Under the pieces are notes generated by a model. It was given only the letters and a program-made list of their open reading frames with translations, did no database searches and was not told where the DNA came from. Positions 46,100 to 57,124 of a stretch of 64,000 bases of DNA are shown here, one piece after another. Each line of letters starts with the position of its first letter. Positions within the stretch are counted from its first letter, which is position 1. Made by a program: the position numbers and the translations under genes. This DNA comes from Vespula vulgaris (Eukaryota; Arthropoda; Insecta; Hymenoptera; Vespidae). Location of the stretch: positions 3,132,501 to 3,196,500 of the forward strand of contig NC_066600.1 of NCBI RefSeq assembly GCF_905475345.1, in the 5' to 3' direction.

Positions 46100-46957
46100 G
46101 AAGGGTTTTACTCGAAGGAGTCTTTGTTTGAAATCGTTCGCCATCGCGAAGAGCAATAAAGGAGAGTCAGGTGGTTACACTCGAGACCGAGTCGGCGAGA
46201 TAGCGAAAATCGCGCGGCGTGCTGCATACAATTAATTACTATGCTCGAGCGCACTCTTCTCTCTCTCTTTCTCTCTCTTTCTCTTTCTCTCTGCGTCCCT
46301 CTCTTTTGAGTTGTCCTCTCGGATTCTCTCTGTGGACAGCAACCGGCGAGAGAATTCGATCCTCTCGCGCGGCGCTCGTTACGGAGCACCGCCGCGTCCT
46401 GTTTATCTATTTGAATTCGAAAGACGAGCCGAGCGAACGCGGTCCCGCAACAAATTACGTTTATCGGTCGTCATTAATCACTCGACTCTCCTCGAACATC
46501 TGCGAGAGGCCACCTCCCGTTTCTCCTCCGCCTTGTCTTGCCAAAGACGGACGATTTCGCGACGCTGACGTAACCCGTGGAAAATTCTTATTCGGCTTAT
46601 CTTTCTTTTCTTTTTTCTTTTTTTTTTTCTTCTCTCTTCCTTTTTCTTCTCGAAAATATCCAATCAGTTTTACAGAAGAGAATGTACGGCCGGAGACTTT
46701 ACCCAGCTAATCTTTCGGTGAGAAAATAATTTCAACGCCGTTCGTTCATCCCGATCGCTGATCTGCGGATTACTTTTGTCCTAAATAAAGAGAGAGAAAG
46801 AGAGAGAGAGAGAGAGAAGGATAGAAAGAGGGTGCCAACCTCGAATAAATTATGCGTCTGCAACATTGGTGGGTGGCTGTGAGAGAGATAGAGCTTAAGA
46901 AGAAGGATAGATCGATAGATAGAAGAAGAAAAGGATAGAAAGGGAGAGATAGATCGT

Positions 46958-46996
<39 letters not shown>

Positions 46997-47215
46997 AAAG
47001 AGAGAGATACAGGCAAGAAGGAGAGCAGGTGCAAACTTGGCCTGTCAGGAAGTCGCTTACAGCTCGAGGACAAAAGCTTCCCGTGGGACTCGTGCTCCGC
47101 TGGAAACGCGGGTCTCGGGACTAGGGACCGAATAGGACGAAGAGAAAGAGAATAAGAGCAGAGTGAGAAAGAGAGATAGATAGATAGATAGGTAGATAGA
47201 GAGAAAGAGAGAGAG

Positions 47216-47270
<55 letters not shown>
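44720..47270. other. noncoding DNA with TA, AGGT, CT and GAAA arrays
   Basis: TA (44735-44773), AGGT (45400-45440), CT (45621-45665), GAAA (46045-46092), CT (46256-46292), GA (46789-46815 and 46965-46991) and GATA/GA (47166-47290). 45045-45360 and 46320-46600 are unique without supported exons. Confidence 0.6.
45400..45440. repeat. (AGGT)n array
   Basis: About ten AGGT units. The same unit forms a shorter array at 60417-60434. Confidence 0.9.
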
Positions 47271-47287
<17 letters not shown>

Positions 47288-47293
<6 letters not shown>

Positions 47294-47476
47294 GACGAGC
47301 CTAACTGTGAAATAACAGGCTTGCCTCCTCAACCCTCGTCCCGAAGATGCGAGCCTCATACGTCACTTCCTTACGGCGAAAGAGGGCGGCGTCTGAGGGT
47401 GAAAGCAAGTTATATTGATTTATTTATACCGAGGAGGCAACTCTGGTGTGATGGGGTTATTGAGAATGTAACCTAG
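47288..47476 (+). other. unassigned 62-codon ORF
   Basis: ATG follows a long GA array (context GAGATGG) and opens a frame starting MEDEPNCEITGLPPQPSSRR and ending WCDGVIENVT with a stop. Composition is mixed, with four Cys, and is unlike repeat translation. No domain is recognised. A possible donor GTAACC overlaps the last codons. The opposite strand is open too. The block also holds CGTCA, TTCCT and GGGCGG words and could be regulatory. Confidence 0.2.
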
Positions 47477-48126
47477 GTATATCTTTCTCCGCACTATAAC
47501 GATATCGACTTAGCTCGGATTTCTCTCTCAGATTAATACTGTTTTACTATTTTGCATCGTAACAGATAAACATTTTGTAACTTTGATTCTTGCATTTTAC
47601 CTATCTATCTATCTATTAAGCGAATAATTAGCTATGAAAAAGTATAAAGAGAAAAAAAACCAACAGAAGGGGGAAAGGAAGGGAAAAGAAAAGGGGTAGG
47701 GTGGGGTGTGGTGGGCTGGGGAACTCGGTCGCGTGCCAGTCGAATTACATTTCAATTTATAAACGTCAAGTCGGATATTCGGATGCAAAAGTAAAGCGAT
47801 AGTAGTCGGTGGCTTGGACGATGATGACGTGGTCATCGTGCCACTATCCATCCGACCGTTCCTCCTCTTCTTCTTCTTCTTCTTCTTCTTCGTCTTCGTC
47901 TTCGTCTTCTTCGTTCGTTCGTTCGTTCGTTCGTTCTTCTTCTTCTTCTCCTTCTCTTCTTCCTCTTCGCTTTCGCTTCGTCTTCGTCTCTACATGACTC
48001 GGGCGCGTGGCATGACTGTCGCGAACACGCGAACCCGTAGACCGAAGTTAACTCGCAATTTAGCCACGGCGATCGTTCAAAAGAGACGTCTCACTTGATG
48101 CCACTTAGCAAATCCTCCCTCTTCCT

Positions 48127-48169
<43 letters not shown>

Positions 48170-48494
48170 TCCCTCTCTCTCTTCTATCTTATTCTTATTT
48201 TTCTTTCTTCGAACTCCTTTTCTCTCTTCGAGTTCTTACTCCAGAGAATCCTCGAGACTACGATGATGAGAAACGATTAAATTTACTCGCGTGCAGGAAA
48301 ATACGAAAAGATCGTTCAGTTAATAACGCGATAGTATAGTTACTTACCTACCCTAAGAGGGTTCATTACGAACTCGCTTTGCGTCAATCGCGATCGAAGT
48401 GAAACACGGTTATTATCGGAATTTTCAATCGCCCGCGAGAATAATCGTAATAAGAATTTTGTTACGAGTCCCCCGAGCATTGGTATACTAACTA

Positions 48495-48553
<59 letters not shown>

Positions 48554-50130
48554 GAGTGAGTGCTTACGTTACGCTCGAGAATTCGAAGATTTTTCAGATT
48601 TTCCCACGGTAAATCAGAAACCGTGGAGGTTAATGGGCCCGACGCGTATGATTACAAGCTGTCTCCGAACGCTTATAAATCTTCTCTCATCGCCCTAGGA
48701 TTCCTACTACAGGTATACAAAAGTTCTCTTCTCTCTGCTACGTGGAATCTCGAAATAGCAGTGACGCACACGGTTGGTGTGCTTCTACTGGTCCAACCAG
48801 ACGAAGAAACGTCTTCGAATAATCCTGATATATTCTTCCTTCGTTTCGTCTCGACATATACCTAATACAAGATAGAAAAAGAATATATATATATATACAC
48901 CTATATGTATAGATAGAAAAAGGAGACAGAATCCTGAGACATAGTCCTCGAGAGTGTAAAAACACATAGCCGATACCGTTCGGCTTTTGCCCTCCGTTCG
49001 ATCAGACTTTAGAAGGCCAGTTGTATGGATTCGTCTTTATTTAGCCAGAAGGAAAACGTCGATGTCTATCTTCTAGTCGTAGAGTGTGAACAGGCGTCTC
49101 CGAAAACTCGTTCCATATGGCGTTAAATTTTCTGAAGGAGTTACCGTACTGTATGTTTTCTCTTGCCACTGGTGATTCGAAAATAATCACCAAGAACCCA
49201 TAATTTCGCGGTTTGACCACGAATTGTCCCACCTACCTTAACCGCAACTCCAAGTTTTAAGGGCCTATCATTTCGTTCGGACCGTCTAATCAATGTTTTG
49301 TAAGAGAATTATGGAATAATAAAGACGCACGCTTATTTTCGTGTTTCGTTCGTTTAATAATGTTTAACGCGTATACGAGTTCGTTTTATTTATTTCTTTT
49401 CTTTTTTTTTTCTTTTTTCAAAGTTTTTAAATGTTAATTATCAAACGTCTGTTTGCGACGTATGTACGTGTGTCATAAGATACGCTTTTTAGATCGCGTA
49501 TGTTTAAATGGACGTGTGATAGCGAATGTATTAAGGGTATAATTTTCATAGAAACAGAAGAGAGAAAGAGAGACATAGAATAGAGAAAGGAGGGTATATT
49601 CCAGAGATAAGACTATATCCTCTCTCATCCAGCGAGACCTCCCACTCTCTCCTTTGCGAAATTACTTCGCTCCGTGGCTTACTCTTATCCCGTACGGTGG
49701 CACCCTTTCTTACCGTGTATCCTCATTCGCTCGGGATCTACGTGGAAATAAAGTAGACGCCTTTTCTTATTTTCACATCCAGAAAATTGCACTTACGTTC
49801 TCTCGTGTCGTCTCTTCGTTGGAGACAATAAAAATAATAATGATGACGATAATAATTATAATAATAATAATACTAATAATAAAAACAATAATAATAATAA
49901 TTATTGTTATTATAATGATAGTGATATGATCGTAGTCATTATATGGTAGTTAACGATATTAATGATAGCGATAGTACACAGGGGATTGGAATAAAACGTA
50001 ATAATAGTTTTACAGATCGAATCGTCGCGATCAAGTTTTTCGTCGATCTCTTCGTGAACGTACGTTAAAAGCGTAGTCGATTAAACTTACGTTCGTGCAG
50101 TATACCCGAATATAAATTCGGAGATAAAAG
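47477..50130. other. noncoding DNA with TTC, CT, GTAA and AAT arrays
   Basis: A G-rich stretch (47680-47720), TTC/TTCG (47860-47950), CT (48134-48182), GTAA (48494-48562) and AAT (49850-49915). CCACGG...CCGTGG forms a 6-bp hairpin at about 48605-48628. The stretch 48570-49300 is unique and open in places but lacks paired splice sites. Confidence 0.6.
48494..48562 (+). repeat. (GTAA)n array
   Basis: About 16 units of GTAA, ending in GTGA units. Each junction reads GTAAGT, so the array is a run of overlapping consensus 5' splice sites on the + strand. Confidence 0.95.
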
Positions 50131-50135
50131 CAAAT

Positions 50136-50136
<1 letters not shown>

Positions 50137-50191
<55 letters not shown>
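50137..50191. repeat. (CT)n microsatellite
   Basis: About 55 bp of perfect CT. Confidence 0.95.
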
Positions 50192-50194
<3 letters not shown>

Positions 50195-50195
<1 letters not shown>

Positions 50196-50440
50196 CCGAG
50201 CAAACTTCTATTTACTTTACAGCACGTCGCGTCGGAGTTTATTCCGCGATAATAAATTTTTTATCGGACTTTCGCTCGTTCGCGGATAAGCGCGCGATGC
50301 ATTTATCGTGCTGCACCGTTAGGCGGATAAACGATCGAACGAATAACGCTCTGTAATCGGACGTGCTCTTTGCCGCGCTTATTCAATTATTTTTATCACG
50401 ACTTTATTGTTTCCGGTCCCGGTATAGTGGAAAAGAAACG
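50195..50440. promoter_or_regulatory. possible conserved noncoding island
   Basis: About 245 bp of repeat-free DNA about 300 bp before the exon at 50735. It has repeated TTTATCG, ATAAACG and GATAA-type words and CpG-rich spacers. It resembles a conserved intronic enhancer. Inferred only. Confidence 0.3.
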
Positions 50441-50734
50441 AAAGGAAGCGATCATTTTTGTCACCTGTATTTTTTCTTCTTCCTCTTCTTCTTCTTCCTT
50501 CAGAATAAATTTTGATCGATATATCCTTCCAATAAAATTATAGTAGTATAAAATTTTATCGTCGAATAGGAAGTAGGTAACCGATAAGTCGTCATTGAGA
50601 TGTCTTGGTATTCACGTTACTAGGATTCTTAAAGAATTACGATAATTTATGTCGATTGATTCGACTATGCGCTTGCATTTTCGAACGTGAATAAATACGG
50701 CGCGAAGACTAACAAAATAATTTGCTTGTTTCAG

Positions 50735-50845
50735 GAAAATGGTGTCCGCGTAGAGAATGGAGTTCGCCGCCAGACGCGCAAAGAGCGGCGAGCGATGCTG
50801 CGCGTCGTGGCGTCCTTTATTCCTCCGTCTTCCTCGGCAGCCCTG
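50735..50845 (+). CDS. internal exon, product not recognised
   Basis: This is the best-supported exon in the window. Upstream are CTAAC (50709-50713, a good branch motif 22 nt before the junction), a pyrimidine tract and TTTCAG. The exon ends CCTG|GTAAGTTAAT, a strong donor. Length is 111 nt, a multiple of three. Two frames are open throughout. Phase 0 begins ENGVRVENGVRRQTRKERRA. Phase 1 begins KWCPRREWSSPPDAQRAA. The third frame has a TAG. AATGGNGTYCGC occurs twice, 18 bp apart, making a small internal duplication. I recognise neither peptide, and a 5' untranslated or noncoding-RNA exon is possible. A TA array (50872-50909) follows the donor. Confidence 0.55.
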
Positions 50846-50849
50846 GTAA

Positions 50850-50868
50850 GTTAATAATAAGAAAAAAA

Positions 50869-50911
<43 letters not shown>

Positions 50912-51465
50912 CATACAAACACATATATACATAAATACTGGCATCTCATACGTATCAAAAGCTAAGTTAACAAGCCACCCTGAAGAAGAAACATCGGTAT
51001 CAATCTCAATCAACCCTCTCAAACTAGATAGAAAGACCTAGAGGGGAAAGTCATAGTACTCTTACATATACCTCGGTACACTTAACGACATTTTTTCGCG
51101 CTCTAACACTCTCCGTTTCGATGCCATTAATCATGGAATATTATCAGTGCTAGTTTTGCGCGTTCGTTCGTTCGACGAGATAGGAAAAAGACGGTGGAAA
51201 GGGGGAGGCGTAGGTGTACGTAGGTATATTGGTATATGCAAAGAGTCTCTCTTTCGTTCTCTATCTCTCTTCCTCTCTCTCTCTCTCTCTCTCTCTCTCG
51301 TTTTCTCGCGAGGAGGAGAAAGAGGAGGAGGAAGAGGAAGAGGAAGAGGAGGGCGAGTACACGCACAGCAACGATGGGAGGAGCGAATCGCGTACGGAGC
51401 ATAAACAAGTTTTAATCGTGCCTCGAGCATTCGCCGCGTTGAATAAATATTGATATCGGCTGACG
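50850..51465. other. noncoding DNA after the exon
   Basis: TA array (50872-50909), unique DNA, CT (51270-51300) and GGA-rich 51310-51350. Frames here are repeat-driven. Confidence 0.6.
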
Positions 51466-51471
51466 CGACGG

Positions 51472-51497
51472 CCAATCAGAATCGGGGCTTATAAAAC
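51472..51497 (+). promoter_or_regulatory. candidate CCAAT-TATA promoter
   Basis: CCAATCAG (51472-51479) is followed by TATAAAAC (51490-51497). A start would fall near 51520, at the beginning of a CT array. The spacing between the two boxes is shorter than usual. It lies about 1.1 kb upstream of the signal-peptide-like ORF at 52629 on the same strand. No donor or transcript evidence. Confidence 0.3.
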
Positions 51498-51508
51498 AGG
51501 GCGCTTAC

Positions 51509-51509
<1 letters not shown>

Positions 51510-51543
<34 letters not shown>

Positions 51544-52043
51544 CGTCTCTATTTCCCTCTCTTTCTCTTTCTCTCTTTCCTCCCGCTTCTCGACACGGTG
51601 ACGCACGTACAAAACGGCAGCTGCGATCGCACGAAAATAATGATCATTATTCCGGGTCCGTAATTGCGAGCGATCAGCTACGCCTGATAGATTCGATCCA
51701 TCGGGAAGTGTTTTACTTATTTCCTTCTCTTTTTTTTTCTTTTTTCAAACTCTTTATCTTTTCCTCTTTTTTTTTTTTTTGTAAATATTTTTCGTTCTTC
51801 ATTTTTCTCGTGAGCGCGCACGATCATCGTCCGCGTAGAAAAATATTCTTGATTATCGTCGACATTGTTTCGAAAACATTATTAATTATAAATCGGTATA
51901 TTCTTCTGGTACGTATCATTCACCAACGACAAATTTATACGGAACGGAAGTATGAAAAAAAAAGAAAAAGAAAGAAAGAAAGAATTACAAAGCGATTGCA
52001 ATTAATAAAGAAAGTATTGTACGGGATTAGATTTAACGAAGAA

Positions 52044-52075
<32 letters not shown>

Positions 52076-52382
52076 TCATCATCTTCGAGAGACATTTAAG
52101 TTTGGAAAAGATGCGGGAAGAAAAAACAAAGAAGGAGGAAGCGATAGAGCGTAAGAGAGTAGAAGAAGAGAGCGCTTTCCCGTTGATAAGTAATCGAATG
52201 AGTAATCGGGCCATTCCGACGGCACGTAAAGGCTCATCACGAAAAGACGAGATATATATCGCGTGCGCATGCGCGTTCTTTCTATCTTCCTCTTTCTTTC
52301 TCATTCTCCTACGTATGCGTGTATCTCTCTCTTTCGCGAAGGAAAAGGATGGGACGAAAGAGAGACAGAAAGAGACAGAGAG

Positions 52383-52434
<52 letters not shown>

Positions 52435-52580
52435 GTCCTTCTGGTGTGTAAAGAGAAGAAGAGAAGGTTGCCGTGCTAGCTCTCGGTATGTATATGTGTG
52501 TATATATGAGAGGAGAGAGAGAGAGAGAAAGAGAGTGAGTGAGTGAGTGAGAGAGAGAGATACTGAGAGGGCGAGAGACG
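51510..52580. other. noncoding DNA with CT, GAC and GA arrays
   Basis: CT (51511-51540), T-rich 51720-51780, GAC (52040-52073), GA (52390-52433), TG/TA (52487-52508) and GA/GAGT (52510-52560). No exon supported. It would be the 5' leader if the promoter at 51490 is real. Confidence 0.55.
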
Positions 52581-52586
52581 TGAGGC

Positions 52587-52636
52587 GTCTCCATGGCAAC
52601 GAGGCGAGGCGGGATTGCGACGGTAACCATGGCAGC
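52587..52636 (+). promoter_or_regulatory. pair of RFX X-box-like palindromes
   Basis: GTCTCCATGGCAAC (52587-52600) matches the X-box dyad bound by RFX factors, with a perfect right half and one changed base in the left half. GTAACCATGGCAGC (52623-52636) is a second, slightly weaker dyad 36 bp away. X-boxes mark promoters of ciliary genes, usually within about 150 bp of the start codon. Both share the CCATGGC core, and the two in-frame ATGs of the ORF here lie inside the cores. Confidence 0.45.
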
Positions 52637-52826
52637 CGCGAGTTCCTCTCTCGGGCCGACCTGTCTGTCCTCTTTCTGGAGCCTCCTCGTTCTCCTCTCG
52701 TCTGCTCCTCTTCCTTCCGCCCACGGAGCGCGCGAGTCACGGCCGATCCCGGAGGAGGGAGGGAACAAGGAGGACCGCTTCTACTCCCCGGACGAAAACC
52801 CTCCTTCCTTCTTTCTTCCTTCATCC

Positions 52827-52829
<3 letters not shown>
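52629..52829 (+). CDS. possible first coding exon with signal peptide
   Basis: ATG at 52629 has a perfect Kozak context (ACCATGG). An in-frame ATG lies 36 nt upstream at 52593. The product starts MAAASSSLGPTCLSSFWSLL, has a hydrophobic core (WSLLVLLSSAPL) and a plausible cleavage region PSAHGAR, then an acidic proline-rich part (EEGGNKEDRFYSPDENPP). This suits a secreted or membrane protein, gene not recognised. Oddly there is no GT donor between about 52740 and 52900, so the frame runs into a CT array as SLSLSL until a stop at 53037. The exon end is therefore unknown. The minus strand is also open here. Confidence 0.3.
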
Positions 52830-52892
<63 letters not shown>

Positions 52893-54180
52893 ATTTTTTC
52901 TCTGTCTTTCTCTTTTTCTATATTTCTCTTTCTCTCTCATTCTCGGTACTTTTATTATTTAATTTTAATATTCATCGAGATTTGTCAAATTTGTGGATAT
53001 TTTCGTAAAGTAATATTTAAGATTCGTATTATATCGTAATATTTATGTTAGTCTTTTTTTTTTTTTGAAATCATTTATTTCGATTTGATAATTTTATTCG
53101 TTTGATAGTACGCTAGTGTACCGTTAATATTCATCGACTAATCCCTCTATCTATTTTAACGCCTCTCTCAGTCGTCCTTCCGTTTCTTTCGTCGCTGCGT
53201 TCCAGATACAAACCGATAACGTAGCTGTTTTTCGCGCTCACCGGTAAGATCGGTTCTCGAGTATCAAAGTCCGAGACTTATACTCAACTATCTCATGCTA
53301 ATGCGAGTGTACCGCGACGCGCGTCAACTTCGATTAATTATTATGATTCGTTGAGAGCGCCAGTTTTTCATGAAACGAGTTTCGTCGGACGTATACGACG
53401 TGATCGTTAATCCGAGAGATATGTACGACGTGTATTAATAATTAAATAGGTTACGATGACTATAAAAGTATTCCAATTCATAAGTACATATATATATATA
53501 TAAACAAAAAAAGAAAAAAGGTTCAACTCAGTTATCTATACTTATCCACGTCGTTTTAATTATTTCATTAACCGAACGTAATTATATAAAAATAAAATAA
53601 TATTTATATTTGATCCTAATGCCACAATATTTTTGCAATCACCGTCCGTACCTACCAATTACGATGATAATATTTATTCCCATATAGTCGATCGAAAGTT
53701 GATGAAAGATTTATGAACAGATTATAAATGCTTGGAACGATTAAAATTCAATACATTATAATATTCTATAAACGACTAATTTTATAATCCTGACAAGAAA
53801 TAAATTATCCGTTAAGACGAATCCTACGTTTGGGAGAACATTTGACATAAATATCGAAGATCCATCGAGATTCTTTGACGGGAAAAGAAACGAGGGGTTC
53901 ACGTTCGATTATACTCGTGGAATCCACGCATTCCATGCATCGCTCGGTTCTCTATTCGACTCTTCGATACGTCTCTCGCGAGAATCAAGTTTCTTGTTTG
54001 TGTGTGCGAGCTCGAAATGTATGTACGCGCGCGCGTCCACGTTTACTCGCCGCCTACGTCTCTCGGCGTTCGACGACATATTTCCGTCTCCCCATTTATT
54101 ATTACGAGGAGAGGCACGCGGTTACTCCTTAACGGAGCGAGCGCGAGCGCTCGCGTTATTTCGAGTTATAGGAACGGCTT
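52830..54180. other. CT array and unique AT-rich DNA
   Basis: A CT array (52830-52888) is followed by AT-rich unique sequence to about 53870 with no repeats beyond a short TA (53489-53504). 53870-54180 is more GC-rich, with CGCG words. No supported exon. Confidence 0.55.
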
Positions 54181-54403
54181 CGAACGAACGAACGAACGAA
54201 CGAACGAACGAACGAACGAAACGGGAACGTTTCTTATTTCGAGAAGAAAAAGAGATAAAATAAGGTCGATCTTAACTCGACCAATTTTATTTTCCTCGGA
54301 GATATTCGCGGAGGTGGACCGTAACGTCGAGAGTTTACGTTCCGACGACACCGAGAATCGGCCGGTTCTCTTGCCAGAAGAGATCAAGCTCGAAAGTGTG
54401 AGT

Positions 54404-54460
<57 letters not shown>
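54180..54460. repeat. (GAAC)n and (GA)n arrays
   Basis: GAAC units at 54181-54222 and GA at 54399-54455, with unique DNA between. Confidence 0.9.
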
Positions 54461-54471
<11 letters not shown>

Positions 54472-54666
54472 AAGAGAAAACGAATTAGGACGAGGCCGCG
54501 AAACAAATTCGAGAGAGATCGGTACATAACCACAGAGAGAAAGAGAGAGCCTATACCTATACGATTCGTCCGTGATCTCGTTAGTTCGCGAACTTTGTCT
54601 TTCCAACCTCGAAAAGGGTTTTTCAATGAAAGAGAGGGCGAGAGCAAGAGGAATTCTCTCTCGCTT

Positions 54667-54894
54667 TCAGGTTCCGCTTTTTCGTCGGTCGCACGTCATA
54701 GACTCACCCTCCGGGTTCAGACTCACCCTACGATGGTGGCTCACGGCGTGCCACCCTTTTCCGTGAGTGTAGCGTAATGTAAGGGTTGCGTCCGCGTTGG
54801 CGTTTGGGGTGAGAGAGTTTAAAACCCCTCGGGACTTGAGGTCCGGGCCAGTTAGATTTATCGGATGTTTTGGTTGGCGGCCATTGTTAGCCAT
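54667..54894 (-). other. unassigned 75-codon ORF
   Basis: ATG at 54894 opens MANNGRQPKHPINLTGPDLK and the frame ends GESMTCDRRKSGT. It is repeat-free and hydrophilic. Inside it GTGAGTC occurs twice 19 bp apart, each a donor-like word after GG. It overlaps the + strand exon candidate, so at most one is real. No family recognised. Confidence 0.2.
54671..54762 (+). other. weak internal exon candidate
   Basis: TTCTCTCTCGCTTTCAG (54654-54670) is a good acceptor, and TCC|GTGAGTG at 54763 a donor with an unfavourable C before it. The 92 nt are open in phases 0 and 1, matching both open phases of the exon at 50735. In phase 1 it begins SAFSSVARHRLTLRVQTH. The support is moderate on the left and weak on the right. 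Confidence 0.25.
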
Positions 54895-54899
54895 CCTCT

Positions 54900-55740
54900 T
54901 TCTCTTTCTCTCTCATTCTCTCTTCTACCAACCTTTCGTCCGTCTCTCTTTCTACGTTCTACTCGTCGGCGCATTGGCGTAGCAATCGAGATCGTTCGGA
55001 GGGAAAGTTTTTTTCTTTTTTTCTTTCTTTCTTTCTTTCTTTTTTTGTTCCTTTTTTTGTTTCTTCTTTTCATTCTTTTTTTCTTTCTTTCTTATTTCTA
55101 CTTCTCTCTTTTTCTCTCTTTCGACTGGACTTTCGGATATGACTCGGCTCGAGAGATTGACGTCAACGATAACATAGGTCATCGTTTCTCGAGATATCGG
55201 TTAAGAGAAGTAGAGCTTTCCCCGTCGTTTTTTTCCTGCCTCCTCCCTTCCTCCTCTCTACACACCCTATCCACTTTTCATCTTTACCAACGAGAACTGG
55301 TTGTTCTCATTAATGAGATTTCTTCTTTTTCTTTTTTTTTTCTTTTCCTTTCGTTTCTTTCTCTTTCTTCGGACGGATTCTACGGTGAAGAAATCTTACG
55401 CAAGCGACGATTGCGTTCGATTTATGAACATCTTTTGGCTTCTACCAGGCGCATTATTATCACCATTCTCGATATGATTTATTCAATTGGACTTTACGTT
55501 GGTTTAGAACAATGCAATTGCGAAAAATGTCTTTAATTATATACATTGTTAACGGTTAAACTAGTGCTTGATAACATCTTTATTGTTATTTTATTTATTA
55601 ACGTTAGTTACATAATAACCTTATCAAATTTTGAAATCGTATGCTATTCGTCGAGGTATTCACGCCATTGGAATGATCTTGGTCGTGGCTCGCAAACAAT
55701 CGTTGTAGCCGAGCCAGCAGAAACACTCCGTATACGCGTA

Positions 55741-55779
<39 letters not shown>

Positions 55780-56935
55780 GCCCACCCCACATGGCATTGT
55801 GTGCGGTGATTTGAGCGATGTTCAAGCTCGCGGCTCGCGACCCCCGACTTCGACCCTCTCGACCGCAGTTTCGTCTTCTCCTTCACCTCCTCCTTTTTCT
55901 TCTCCTTCTCCTTCTTCTCATCCTCCTTCTCTCTCAATACATCAAGCATCTAAACGTTCGTTCGATTCGTCGCGCATCGAAATATACCTATCGTTTGCCA
56001 TCGAAAACGCGTCTATCAAATACATCGAAATATCACTTTTTGTCTCTCTAATTATTTACATTTTAACTTTCTTCTTCTTCTTCTTCTTCTTTCTTTTTTT
56101 TTCCTTCAATGACGATCGATGCCCAGCACTGAGAGACATCTCGTAGAATATTTTAACTCATGAATGAGGGAGAGAACTAACGGACAAATTGACGAGTCCC
56201 GACGACTCGGGGAAACTCGATCGTTTATTCAGCGCTGACAGTCGGTTCGGCTAATGTAGAAGGCAGCCACCGCTTGAACGTCTACATTCTTCGATATCCA
56301 TAATTCATCGACGAAATCGAGACGCAAACGGGTAATCCGAAAACGTCGGTAGAGATAGGGAAACGTTGGATCGCGTTCCGCGATTCGTGAATGATTATAC
56401 AATAGCTTTGTACTCGATAGCCTAGGAAGGATAAGAGAAAGATAGAGAACGTGATAGAGAACGAGAACTCTTGAAGTAAAATTCTTTCGTGTAGTCTTTG
56501 AGGGCCACCTCGTGTTCTTCGATTAGTAAAAGACCGACCCGACCGTGAACCCTCTCTTTTTCTCTTCCTCGTTCTTTCCTTTTCTCTCTCTCTCTCTCTC
56601 TTTCTCTTTCTCTGTCTTTCTTTTTCTTTTTCTTTCTTTTTTCCTCTCTCATCGAGCAAGCCGACGTAACAACCATAGCTGGAGAAGATTCCTCTTTCTC
56701 CTTTCCTTCCATCTTCCTTTCTCTCTTGCGTTCTATCTCGTGGCACTGATTGGACGATCCATCACCGACCTTTTCTCTCTCTCTCTCTCTCTCTTTATAT
56801 ATATATATATATATATCTTTTCTCGGGACACGTAGAGATACGGACATATGCGTATTCACGCACGTAGCTTTTCTGTCGCGCGTGTAGACACGCTCATGGT
56901 GGGCCTTTTGCGCGCACGCGCTTTCCTCAGAGAGA

Positions 56936-56969
<34 letters not shown>

Positions 56970-57120
56970 TAAATAGATAGATAGATAAAGAGAGAGAGAG
57001 AGAGAGAGAGAAAGATCGCATACCGGCAACTATCGCCCAGAGGGGCAGCCATTCTCCAAGAGAGAGAGAGAAAGAGAAAGAAAGAGAGAGACAGAGAGGG
57101 TGGGAGGGAGGATAATTGGT
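54900..57120. other. noncoding DNA with TTTC, CT, TA and GA arrays
   Basis: TTTC and T-rich 55008-55100, CT (55741-55775), TTC (56070-56090), CT (56584-56612), CT then TA (56777-56816) and GA/GATA (56930-57013). 55360-55700 and 56150-56440 are unique with no exon signals. Confidence 0.6.
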
Positions 57121-57124
57121 TCCC

